Shown one piece after another: positions 10,768 through 21,390 of a stretch of 64,000 bases of DNA. The stretch's first letter is position 1. The number at the start of each line of letters is the position of its first letter. This DNA comes from Beta vulgaris subsp. vulgaris. Its lineage: Eukaryota; Streptophyta; Magnoliopsida; Caryophyllales; Amaranthaceae. A model generated the notes under the pieces. That model did no database searches and was not told the DNA's origin. It worked only from the letters and a program-made list of their open reading frames with translations. The stretch covers positions 39,218,492 through 39,282,491 of the forward strand of contig NC_079203.1 of assembly GCF_026745355.1 (NCBI RefSeq), in the 5' to 3' direction. A program made the translations under genes and the position numbers.

Positions 10768-11594
10768 GGTACTGTTCACAGGTGCTAGATTCTAAATATT
10801 TTGTACTCCAAATTCACAAGCGTTTCAGTTAAAATAGGTAATATAAAGTTTATGTGGGTTGAATATTATCTTAAATTTATACATTTCTTTGAATAGTTAA
10901 AAGATTATATACTTCTTTTTTATGTGTAAGTTCTTTGAATAAAAAAATCTCAAATATAACTATTGAACTAACTAATAAAATTATTTTAGTTTAATTGAAT
11001 AAAAGTCATTTTGGTCTTTTACAATTTCAATTTTCAACAGCTATTTTTGACAAACTCTTATTTTGAACACAACTATTTTAAATGCCAATTGCTAACAGCT
11101 ACTAGCAGACATCTAGTAGTTATCTCAATAGTTAAAACTACTACTACAACTAATAGCTACCAGATGTGCTAGTTTTGACAAACAAACCCTTGTTTCAATA
11201 AACAAGTTATATCATATTGAAAATATATTCGTGGAACAAAATTTTGCATGCGTACAAAGAAGAAATTGGGGAAAAAAGAAAATACTAAAGGGGAGTATTT
11301 AGGGACTATGGAAGAAAATAAGTGTTTAAGAGGATTTGAACAAAATTATTTTTATAAAATTAACATGTTCAGATAAATTCAGATAGGTTCCAATAGGTTT
11401 AAATATTTCCAATGAAATCTAACACCTTACAATACAAGTTTCAATAAGTTCAAATAGGATGCAATAAGTTAGGATAAGTTCTATTATGATCAATAAGTTT
11501 TAATAAATTTATATTATACAATTAGTTTAGATGATATTAAATATACAAGTTCAATTCAAATTACTTTAGGAAATAAGGTAAAGAGAACGCATCC
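10768..11594. mobile_element. Possible decayed Tourist-like element
   Basis: The left end GGTACTGTTCACAGGTGC follows TTA. The right end (AAGGTAAAGAGAACGC) resembles the GCCGAAGAGAACAGGCCC tip of the TTCAG family, and the right half has degenerate AAGTTCAAATAGG units. The middle (about 11030-11190) may be another inserted MITE. The assignment is tentative. Confidence 0.35.
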
Positions 11595-11901
11595 ATAATA
11601 ATCTATTCGTCTCTCTCTCCATATCTATATATATATATATATATAAGGAATATTTTTCGATTCATTTTTTAATTGATAATTACATCATTATCAATATATA
11701 TACACACGACACTCCCAAATGTATGTGCCACATGACACTCTTCTCAAGCTTCTAATACACATGTATATGATCTCATTTGAAAACATTAACAACGTGTAGC
11801 TAATAGGAATCAAACACATAACCTTTTGAAATGAAATGTGAGTGTATGACCGTCAATCCACTATAATTTAATGTGTAATCTTTCAAAGTAAAACATAATA
11901 A
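11595..11901. other. Intergenic with a short TA microsatellite
   Basis: Contains a TA run near 11627-11645. Nothing else was recognised. Confidence 0.4.
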
Positions 11902-11913
11902 AGTTTTATGATT

Positions 11914-13338
11914 GATTATGGGTCTTTTTTATCAAGATCGTGTGACCAAGTTTAAGAATGGATCCCACATATGGAAGAGCATTGGGAAGGGGTGAGAACT
12001 TCTTAGGACTCATAGTGCCTGGATCCTATGAAATGGCCATCAAATCGAGTTTTGGAATGATGGGTTAGGTATTGGGCTGCTCAGGGAATGAGCATGGACC
12101 TCTTATCGAGGAGGAAAATGCTAGAAATTTTGTGAGTGTAGTCGTAGGAGACCAAGGGGACCTAGGTTGTCTTTGGATTACTCTATCCCGAGAAGTAATG
12201 GATAGGATATATAGCCTTCTCACTCCACATGTTACCGCCAGAAAAGACCTTTTAATACCCAAATTTGTGACTCATATTTGCTTCTCTCTTGGAGAGGCTT
12301 ATAAAGCCGAACTCCCAGCTTATTATACATTGTCAAACCTGATGTTGATCTAGAAGGTCCCGTCGAACCAAAAATCATATTCTTCACATGACCGCTTTGA
12401 CACGACAAAATTCCTCATAAACAACTCCTGTATATCCGCCAAGTTTCCTTGGACCCCTTATGCCCTAGATGTTCCCTGGTGTCTGAAGACTCCGAGCATC
12501 TAATTAGAGGATGTCACAAGAGTGCACATATCTAGGGGATTCCTGATACACCTACTTTTACGGATTGCGAGTTTCGTGAGTGGAAGAAATCGAATATGAT
12601 GTGTAATCATGTTTTCCAGGGTCTTGATTGGAAAGTAGTCTTTCCTTATGTTTGCCATGAGATTTGGAAAGATAGAAACAACTGTGTGTTTATAAAGGCC
12701 GACCCTTACCATGTCCAAGTCATCAGCTATAAGGCTACAAGTTGCATTCGAGAATTGTTACACCACCAGGGATCACCCATACTCTGGGAGCCTCCCTACT
12801 GTGTCTACTCAAGCCATGAGTTTAATCTGATACATGTTGAAGCTTCCTTTATTGGTCCTTCTGAGACTGTGGGGCTGGGGGTATTGTCGGGATCATAGGG
12901 GGGGTCTGGATGGAGGGATTTGGCAAGTCAGTGTATGCTAACAATGTTCTTGAGGCAGAGTTTATGGGGATCATTGAAGCCTTTTACATTGTGTAGGCCC
13001 ACCATATCTCGAAAACTATTATTTATACTGATTGCAAGATAGCAGTGGATCTCATACTTTGGGAGGAAACCTCTGATAGATTCTCCAACTTAGTTCTCAC
13101 ATGTAGAAAGTGGAGTACGAGATACCAAGAGGTGATGATTAGGCACTGTGACAGAGATTCAACCAACCAGCGGATGTTTTAGCCAAGGCTTGTAGGACAA
13201 ACCAGTTAGAATGTGCTATGACTAGGATCTTCAATTCCCTTCTCCGCCTAGTTGTTGTATGCAACATTTGGTTTCAGATTGTAAAACTTTAAACCTTTCT
13301 AATTATGTAATGGATGCTTCTTTTACCAAAAATAAAAA
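11914..13338 (+). pseudogene. 5'-truncated LINE remnant with RNase H-like end
   Basis: This broken coding region matches the 3' part of a plant L1-type LINE ORF2. Near 12660 a frame reads CHEIWKDRNNCVF, typical of the region before the RNase H-like domain. From about 12900 the frame resembles the RVT_3/RNase H domain, with VYANNVLEAEFMG, then IYTDCKIAVDLI carrying the conserved Asp of the second strand, but with stop codons between and after. The 3' end has the usual TTTTACCAAAAATAAAAAA tail. AGTTTTATGATT before (11902-11913) and AGTCTTATGATT after (13339-13350) look like a target duplication with one mismatch. The upstream ORF from 12072 is part of the same decayed frame. Not functional. Confidence 0.75.
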
Positions 13339-13589
13339 AGTCTTATGATTATATGTAAATATAAATACATAGACAAGTTTTTGATCTTTAACACTTTTAT
13401 TAAGGCAATATCATTCTCTTACCTCAATTTAATTAAATTTTTTATCCCCAATTACTTAGAAGTTCTTTCTTAAACAACTTATCACAACATAACGTCCATT
13501 TTTCAATTTCGCACTAGACAAAAAAAATTATGAAAAATAATAAAATCAATTATGAAATTTATGAATAATAATGTATTTAGTTTGATAAC

Positions 13590-13628
13590 AACGACTGACC
13601 CGGGGCATGGACCGGGCCAAAATACTAG
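13590..13628 (+). mobile_element. Orphan Helitron 3' terminus
   Basis: A GC-rich hairpin (GACCCGGGGCATGGACCGGGCC region) is followed by a short spacer and CTAG, then T, which is the shape of a Helitron 3' end. I could not locate the matching 5' TC end upstream; the LINE tail lies only about 290 bp away. Confidence 0.5.
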
Positions 13629-13638
13629 TTTTTTTTTA

Positions 13639-14540
13639 TCTCTATTACATAAGGGAAGGGGGGAGCAATGGTGTCATCTTTTGAAATGCCTATTTTACCC
13701 CTTTTCCTTTCTAAATTACAAAAGGAATGTCAATACTAAAATGGGGTTTCTAACAAAACCACTGGAAATTAAATTTCAACATCACTCAAAAATTACTTAT
13801 ATCAGGAAACTTTACAAATCACTCATAGAATTGAGAAAATCACAAAAAATCACGAAAATCACTCAAATGATCGGGAAACTTTACAAAAACAAAATATTTA
13901 ACTTACAAACTAAAACTAATATACTAGGACGTCAATACATACGAAAACATTCACAAAATTCACTTTTAAATCATTGTTTTCTAGACTATTTTACCCCTTT
14001 TCCTTTCTAAATTACAAATTCACTTACAAACCAAAGGAAGATTCAAATAAAAATACTGGAAATAAAATTATAACAATCACTCACAAATCAACTAAAATCA
14101 TAGAATTGCATAATTTACATTATACAAATCACTCAATGAGTAAACTTTACAAAAACCAAAAAATTAACTTACAAACTACAACCAATACACTACAATCAAT
14201 ACATACTCACAAAAATTTGACTTGAAATCCAAGTGTCCACTTTCTTCACAATATATGAAGTAGTGTACTTAATTCAAAAATCAACTATAAAATTATAATA
14301 TTAGAAATCATAGATTCAATAAAATTTCTATTTTCTTCATAGAATTTAACTTTGAAAAGTAAAAAAAAAAGACTGGTGAGAGACTTAAGTGACAGAGATT
14401 AAACCAAATAAATTTTGCAACTAAAAACAATTATACTTTGTATGTCTAATGTTCAAATTTAGACCTTTACATACGTCGAAAAAAACCGAGTTTCTGCCTT
14501 GAAAAAAATTCAAGCACGCATCGCGTGCAAAAAATGCTAT
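13639..14540 (+). mobile_element. Non-autonomous Helitron, second copy
   Basis: The 5' end TCTCTATTACATAAG matches the end of the Helitron at 7670 and is preceded by A. The 3' hairpin GCACGC ATC GCGTGC (14514-14528) is followed by an 8-base spacer and CTAT where CTAG or CTAA is expected, so the last base has probably mutated. The interior is AT-rich. The open frames of 83-152 codons inside are Lys/Asn/Thr-rich and have no motif, so I do not call them genes. Confidence 0.75.
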
Positions 14541-14935
14541 TATATATTATTAATATGTATGAGCAAGAATTGTAGTCCATTACGTGTTGCCACCCTTCCC
14601 CTCAAATGCTTACATGGTGCCATGTATCCAAGGTGACTTGACATTTCATAAAATCCTCTTATATTAGTTATGATATGAAAAAATTAACGGTTTTTTCACC
14701 AAATACCCCTGACAAAAAAATTTATTCACCAAATACCCTAACTTTTTTCAAAATTCACCATATACCTCTAACTTCTAACAAAATTCACCAGATACCCCAA
14801 ATCTTTAAATAAAATTACCCAAAATGCCCTTTTGACTAACGGATGTTAGTATTCCGTTAACTAATTAACTATAAAAACCCTAAATAAACCTAACTAAACC
14901 CTAAATTCTCCTTAACCCAACCCCAACCCCCAACC

Positions 14936-15816
14936 TAGTGATGGCCACTGGTGCGTGCCGGACCGTGGGCCGTAGTGGGCTGGGCTAAGATTTCAAGGCC
15001 CAGGACCAGACCGTGAAATTCATGGGTTGGGCGGACTGGTCCGCGGGCTAAAATTTTTTTGTCCACACCGGTCTGTTACCGGTTTTCACGGTTCGTGGGT
15101 GTTATGGGCTGGTCCGGACTGACGGGCCGGCATGAGAATTTTTTTTTCAAAATTATTTAATCATTAAAATTATTCATTATTCTTACATAAAATCTTTAAA
15201 ATGAATTAAAAATATATACAAATATTAATATTAATGAATAATTTCATTATTTTTAAATTTGATTGAATTATAATATATGCAATTTGATTAAAATATATAC
15301 AATTTAATTAAAATATACATAATTTGGTTCAATATTTACTTGGATTGGGCTGGTTTGGTTCATGGGTCGGGTTGGACCGGTTTCATGGTCCGGGCTAGGC
15401 GGTTTTAGTCAGGGGCAGATTTAGGGGGTGGCCTACCCGGGCCTCGGCCCACCCCGTGATCCAAAATATCTATAAGTAACCTATCTGAGATAGGAATGCA
15501 AATAGGTATGGTGGAGCAGGTGGTTGGAGCGCCCCTATACTAGGCATCAAGTCACGAGTTCGATTATAAGGACATTTGTTTTTGGTTTTTTTCAAAGAAA
15601 TTAATCCATAAGTTTGGCCCACCCTATATAAAAATCCTAGATCCGCCACTGGTATTAGTAGTGGGCTTCAGTGGGCAGGGCTCAAGAAATCTAGCCCACG
15701 GCCCACCCACCAATTTCACGGTTCAAGCTGGGCTGGACCGGGCTTTTTTCTGTCCCAACCCACACGACCCACGAGGTGGGCTTGGCTGGATTGGCTCGCA
15801 CTGTTGGCCATCTCTA
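14936..15816. mobile_element. hAT element nested in the MULE left arm
   Basis: Terminal repeats are TAGTGATGGCCACTGGTGCG on the left and the complement of TAGAGATGGCCAACAGTGCG on the right. CCCCAACC is duplicated at 14928-14935 and 15817-15824 (8 bp, hAT). The interior carries degenerate GGGCTGGGCC and GGACCGG words in both orientations around an AT-rich centre, much like the hAT at 9661. It is interrupted by another hAT at 15410-15651. Confidence 0.87.
15410..15651. mobile_element. hAT MITE nested in a hAT, with tRNA-like insert
   Basis: Left end CAGGGGCAGATTTAGG and right end complement of CAGTGGCGGATCTAGG match each other and the ends of the element at 17414. The flanks are GTTTTAGT and GTATTAGT (15402-15409, 15652-15659), an 8-bp duplication with one mismatch. 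The centre includes a tRNA-like stretch, with GGAGCAGGTGGTTGGAGC and, about 40 bp on, the B-box-like GAGTTCGATTAT near 15556. Confidence 0.85.
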
Positions 15817-16604
15817 CCCCAACCCTACCCCAAAACCCTAAACCCACTAGCCCCACCACCCAACCCCAGCTCCACCCCCTCCCCGGCAACGCATACCCTA
15901 TTTCCGGCAGCCTCCCATCCCCTCCCCTCGCCTCGCTCGCGCCTCCCTTCCCCCTCCTTCCCTCGCGCCTCCCCTCCTCCTCCTTCCTTCGCGCCTCCCT
16001 TTCCCCATCCCTCGCGCCTCTCCTCCCCCTCCTTCCCTTGCGCCTCCCCTCCCCTCTTCCCTCGCGAATAAATTGTTGTCGAAATCTGGGTGGGAAAAAA
16101 TAAATCTGGTCGGAATTTGGGTGAGGAAAACTTCGAAAACAAGCTCGCCGGTGAGAGTGAGGGAGGGGGAGGGGAGGCGCGAGGGAAGGAGGGGGAGGGG
16201 AGGCGCGAGCAAGGCAAGGGGGATGCCGGAAAGGGGATCACGGGGGCTGCCAGAAATGAGGTGGGGTTGGGGTTGGGTGGTGGGGCTGGTGGGTCTAGGG
16301 TTTGGGGGGTAGGGTTGGGGGTTGGGGTTGGGGTTGGGTTAGGGAGAGTTTAGGGTTTAGTTATGTTTAATTAGGTTAATTAGGCCGACTTAGGGCTTAT
16401 TAGGTTGACTTAGAGCTAATTAGGTTGACTAATGGCAAACTTGTAAATACAGGCTAACGGAGCACTAACATCCGTTAATAGTAAGGGTATCTGGTGAATT
16501 TTGTTAAAAGTCAGGGTTATATGGTGAATTTTGAAAAAAATTGGGGTATTTGGTGAAATTTTTTTTATTGTCAGGGGTATTTGGTGAAAAAACCGAAAAA
16601 TTAA

Positions 16605-17405
16605 TTGTATATAAGAGGTTCCAAACTCTCATTAGCTCACTTTGTAAGTCGTCATCTAATTACCATGCTAGTAGTATAATTTAGATCTATGACAAATTTT
16701 TAATTCCAAACAATATAATATTTTTGCTTATTAAATTACCTAAGGCATTATGAGCCAAACAACTAGTAATGCCTTCATAATATTTTTTTTCATTTAACTC
16801 AAATAGTTTTGTTTCTTAAGTTTCTTTAGCCCTCTTTCGAAACAAAAAGGTCAAATGGTTTATTTTCTTATTATAAATAATTAAACAATCGAAGAACAAC
16901 TAACTACTGATTTTTTTAAAAAATAATTGAAATCTCATTAATATATTAAGATAATACTCCTATATTCGATTGTTATTTTATACCAAACAAAGTTTCATGG
17001 AGTGCGGTTCAATATTCCCTTGAAAATATTGTGCATGATAAATATAAGTTCATGCACGATAAACGATGTGGCACACCTAATGCATAAATGCAATTTTTTC
17101 TCATCCTTTTCTTTTTGCCCGATGTTGTCTGTGCCGATGAATGGGCACATAATTTCTGCCATGTCTTTTGACTATTTCTGTGGTGCTATGACATATGTGC
17201 CTGCTTTATGTATAGACTATAGTATTTATTTTCTCACCTAAGATGCTATGCAATTTAATGTTCTAAGAAAATAAATTACCTCCTAATTAGAAGAGAATGA
17301 CTTGATCTATCATAGTGTAACCCAGAAGTTGGACGAGAAGAAATATGGAAAATAATGGAGCAAAATCTTATAAAAACGTGATGTTTGTTGTACAAGACTC
17401 CTTCA
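16605..17405. other. Intergenic, no gene seen
   Basis: AT-rich. A 79-codon ORF at 17002-17241 has no motif I recognise and no clear promoter, so I leave it uncalled. Confidence 0.4.
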
Positions 17406-17413
17406 CTCATAAA

Positions 17414-18312
17414 CAGTGGCAGATCTTGTCCAACAATTTAACAGGGACCGAGTTGATAAATTAAAAGTTTTAGTATAAAATTTTAAATGATGAATAAAAA
17501 CACTAACACACACCAAAATATAAATGTACTATTATTAATGGCTACAAAGAGCTTGTAGCTAACGTAATAAATCAAAATCTCAAAGATGCAATTTTTAAGA
17601 AATTATTTCCATTTATTTATTTGACCATTATGAAATCTTCAAGAAATTGAGTAATTTTTTTAAGAAATTGAAGGTATAATTCATTAGCAACTAAATAAAC
17701 TACTCCAGTAAAAAAACTAAATAAATTATTTATTTGACCATTATGAAATCTTCAAGAAATTGAGTAATTTTTTTAAGAAATTGAAGGTATAATTCATTAG
17801 CAACTAAATAAACTACTCTAGTAAAAAAACTAAATACATTACCAAATTGCTTTCTTAAGTAATAAAAAAAATGAGATAAATTTATATTTTATGATTGTTA
17901 GGAATGAGTCTGAGGAAATAAAAAGTACTATTATAGTTAAATGAAAAGGAAGTTTTTTAGAGAAGAAGAATAGAAAATAGTACAATTAATCAATGGAAAA
18001 GACTTTTTTAATTAGGCAAATTGATATAAGGCAAAGATAAAGGGGAAGAAGAAAGAAAGAAGTAAAAAGGAAAGAAGGAAAAGAATAAAAGAAAAAAGAG
18101 ATGCATTTAAAATGAAGAAAAACAAAAAAGTCAGAATGTGTTGATGCAAGGTTCGGACTTGCAACCTTAAGCGCTTAGACTTCCTTTTACACCTTGCTTC
18201 ATTGCCACTATGCCACAGTTTGTTTTATTACATGAACTACATTTTGCTTAATTTATCTTATACAGTTATAAGGGGCCAAGTCCCCACCCACCCCTTCTAT
18301 AATCCGCCACTG
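17414..18312. mobile_element. Non-autonomous hAT element, 8-bp duplication
   Basis: Ends are CAGTGGCAGATCTTGTCC on the left and the complement of CAGTGGCGGATTATAG on the right. CTCATAAA is duplicated exactly at 17406-17413 and 18313-18320. The interior contains a tandem duplication with a period of about 103 bp (17613-17830), a purine-rich tract (18000-18120) and a tRNA-like module near the right end. It belongs with the 15410-15651 element by its ends. No transposase. Confidence 0.88.
18145..18220 (-). repeat. tRNA-like module inside a hAT element
   Basis: On the minus strand, TGGCATAGTGGC (18214-18203) resembles a Pol III A box and GGTTGCAAGTCC (18166-18155) resembles a B box with flanking complementary AAGGTT and AACCTT. 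Spacing is about right for a tRNA. No acceptor stem or clear anticodon arm closes, so this is a tRNA-derived fragment rather than a working tRNA gene. Confidence 0.5.
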
Positions 18313-18320
18313 CTCATAAA

Positions 18321-19393
18321 AAGAATGGGTGATCGTTAAATTAGTAGGTGATTACTTATTGACAAGCGAGAAATATTTGCCCACTAATTAGTGGTTAGTA
18401 AAAATCACCGACCTCTAAATGGTCGGTATGGAATTATCGACCAACAAAAACGGTCGGATGCAGCCGATAAATAAATTACTGATGGTTAAGGGTATTTCAC
18501 ATCGTTGTGTGAGACAATGTCAAACATATATAACTCATAACTTGTTCAAAAATGTTTTAATTAAGATCATATCTAGCATTTAACTAATCAATATGCAACT
18601 TTAAATGCTTCAATGAAATTATACTTTTTAGGCAATTGCTAGAAGTGGACTGAAAGAGATGCTATGCTTTTAACGTAGAATCGCTTTGCACGATTGTATT
18701 GAGTACTTAAATAGGGGGATACTATGGCTACCTTGCAGAATACCTCATGTTATATGGTACTATATATATTCACCAAAAAAAATAGTACTATATATAAGGA
18801 AAACCAATCTTATCGAATCATTTACTAGATACGCCGTAGGCCGTTGCTAACTTGCCACCATTTTTTGTCGATGGTCAAAAATAATGGAAAATGTTATCTT
18901 ATTGTTAAAATCATGTCTTGAATCTTATTCAAGTGCTTGTGTTACATGCTTACGTTATGAAGTTTGACATGAACTAAAAATTATATAGCTGACATTTTTG
19001 AATTGAGAAGTTTTATTTATTTATGGTGAGCAATGCAATGGAGAAGTTTTATCACAGGAAAGCTTTCTTCCAAATTCCCCTTATTTTCGTTTTTCGGTAC
19101 TAGTACAAGCGGAACCCTGACTATCTTATTTCAAGGACTAGACCAGCTTAGCCCAACACATGAAGTTTCGGACCCAAGCTTATTGCATAAAATTTGATGT
19201 CGAATGCCACTGCTCTTGTATCACTTCCTCCCCTTGTTCTCCTTAGTCTGTACCATAGAGGATGAACAACAGATTCCTTTTTCACTTTATTGCAAAACTT
19301 TGTACTCCTATAATTGTGACGTGTGTTATACTTTTGAATGTTCTGCTACCTTTGCCTCTTAGATATGAGTATATTTATGATTGGGCTGAAAGG
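18321..19393. other. Intergenic, possible CACTA debris
   Basis: The stretch 18395-18490 has repeated CGACC and GGTCGG words in both orientations, as seen in subterminal regions of plant CACTA elements, but there are no CACTA tips. The rest is AT-rich and unassigned. Confidence 0.3.
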
Positions 19394-20738
19394 TGGTAAT
19401 AAATTGTTATTTAATTCACTAGGAACAATACAAGACGGAGGGGGGTTGAATTGTATGTGTAGAAATAAACATAACTTTTTGCGAAATTTTAAACTTAAAC
19501 AAAGAAACAAGTTAAAGGAACATAATAGATTTTTACAAGGAAAAACTTCTTGGGGCCCAACAAGAAGAAACAACCTCAACTGCTAGGGATTTTAAACTCA
19601 ACTCTTTCACTAATTAGTCCAAACAACTTTGTTACAACCTAATTCTACTCACGGGGCACACCTTGAGTTCCTAAACTCAAATTCCTGAACAAGTGTTCCC
19701 TTAACAACTATTCCTCTCAACTTCACTTGAAGTTTTCTCACTTTAACTCGCTTCACTCAAAACTTCTCTCTTAAAGAACTTCACTCAAAGTCCCCATACT
19801 CCAAAACCAAAATACAATTGATCAATAATGACCAATGACTTTTCTGAGAGAATGAAGGCACTCACACTTTACTTAGTTAAACTCACTAAATCACAATTGG
19901 TCAGACACAAATTGGAACTTAATTAGACACTAGTATTTATAGTGGTAATAACTTAGAACGTGGGATTAAAACATGTGTTAGTGATAAAACCATTGTCCCA
20001 TGATGCTCCTTACGCGGAGGAACACGTTCCTCCTTAAACCCATGATCTCCATGATCAGTGTTAAACGTGGGAGATAAACATGTTACTGATCCCTTAATTT
20101 TAACAACCACTTAAAGCAGTAATTCTAAAATTTGATTTAATTAAAAAATATTTTAATTAATAAAATCAAACTAAAATCCTTTTTACCAAAAATATGATCT
20201 TCAAAAATATTTTTCATAAAACCGAAAATAATATTTATTTTCTTTATAAAATCTTTTCCTTAAAAAGATTTTCGTCAAAATCAGATTTTTACTTGAATAG
20301 AACGATTACCTAGAATCTAGTCATAAATTACTTAACAGACATAATTAAACCATTAAACTGCTTCATCCGAAGTCTAGTTCTTTCTAATAGTTAGTTCCTT
20401 ACAAAGGAACAAATGCTCTTTCTCATTTTAAATTGCCACAGTTCCTTACCATTCTTAGTCGTTCCTTACCATTCTTACTCGTTCCTCTACATTGAAACTA
20501 GAAAAAAAAAAGAAAAAAAAGCCTCGCTTTGGTCTTCTTGCTCCAATGCTTCTCCGGTATCAAAACTTTGAGTATCTTCATTTAGTCTTTAAAATTCAAG
20601 CTTAATTTCTTTTTTGACTTAGTATTCTCATTTTCCTTTTATTGATACCTTGAAATATATTCACTTAAACAACTTGTTACTCCAATACTTAATTTGCATC
20701 TTTGTTCCTTTGTCATCATCAAAACTAGGGCTCAACAA
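19394..20738 (-). repeat. 3' LTR of the SIRE-type copia
   Basis: The start, on the minus strand, is firm at 20738: a polypurine tract (AAAAAGGGGGAAAT, 20752-20739) runs directly into TGTTGAGCCC. The far end is estimated at a TG near 19394, past a CAACCCCCCTCCG motif that in this lineage lies close to the LTR end. With no second LTR in the window, the end cannot be checked. Confidence 0.55.
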
Positions 20739-21390
20739 TTTCCCCCTTTTTGATGATGACGACAAAGTTACAAACTAAGGAAAATAACAAAAAACACAAG
20801 AGAATGAAAAAGATAAAATAATACTTTATATAAGTTAATTAAGGTAGATTAAGGATTTACAATTTTCATTCTTTCATTTTTTTTCATTTTCAACTTATTA
20901 GTTTGTTCCTGGTATCTTTTCCCCCCTTATTATCGTCTGAAAGATCAAACTCTTGGTGATTTTGGGAAGACTGAGATCTACAAGACCTTGAAATCATTAA
21001 CAAGTACAAAAAAAAAAATTGGTTAAGTTAGGAATTTCAAAAGTTAGACTTGCTGAAATATCAATCACATAATACTAGCCATTCCAAGTAAGAAATTATG
21101 CATTCAAATAACAAAAGAAGACAAATATAGCAAATGTCATTATATTTAAAGCACTTTTTCCATTATAGTATAAAAGAGAAAAAGGAGAAAAGAAAAGAAA
21201 CAAAAGCTAAGAGTTCCTGTCCCTTTAAGAGAAATAGGAATTAAACTTTGGGAATGGAAGGGGAGTTGTGTTCCTGTATTAATTCTTCCTCAACCACTTC
21301 TTCCAACTTCTTCGTCACCTCCTCATGATGTTGATCCAGTTGCTTCTTCAAAGTATTAATGGCTGGGGCCATTATCTCCATGTTCTTATG

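Larger units (their letters stand above)
14688..16595. mobile_element. Mutator-like foldback element, 9-bp duplication
   Basis: The element starts CGGTTTTTTCACCAAATACC and ends in the reverse complement. AAAAATTAA is duplicated at 14679-14687 and 16596-16604, the 9-bp size typical of MULEs. The inverted repeats are very long: after removing a hAT inserted in the left arm, they run from the tips through GGGTTGGGGTTGGG/CCCAACCCC tracts to GC-rich GGGGAGGCGCGAG tracts around 15890-16060 and 16150-16230, leaving only a short loop near 16070-16140. The Pro/Ser/Arg- and Gly/Glu-rich ORFs are translations of these arms. No transposase. Confidence 0.85.

Noticed and set aside
10768..11594. A gene or RNA in the region with inverted short repeats
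   Set aside because: Only weak element ends are visible. It is kept as a low-confidence decayed element instead.
13552..14225. 152- and 83-codon ORFs
   Set aside because: The first spans a Helitron boundary and both are Lys/Asn/Thr-rich read-through of AT-rich DNA. No domain or codon pattern of a gene.
15661..16353. Pro/Ser-rich and Gly/Glu-rich ORFs up to 138 codons
   Set aside because: These are the two GC-rich inverted arms of the Mutator-like element read in several frames. Composition is low-complexity and there is no motif.
14880..16360. Interstitial telomere (CCCTAAA repeats)
   Set aside because: Only scattered CCCTAAA and TTTAGGG words within the Mutator-like arms, not a tandem array.
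17002..17241. 79-codon Cys-rich ORF as a small secreted peptide gene
   Set aside because: No convincing signal peptide at the start, no known cysteine pattern and no promoter. The AT-rich setting makes a chance ORF likely.
18145..18220. A tRNA gene on the minus strand
   Set aside because: Box-like motifs are present but no closed acceptor stem or anticodon arm could be drawn, and it lies inside a hAT element. It is kept only as a tRNA-like module.
18395..18490. CACTA transposon
   Set aside because: CGACC/GGTCGG words in both orientations hint at CACTA subterminal repeats, but no CACTA tips, 3-bp duplication or transposase is visible.
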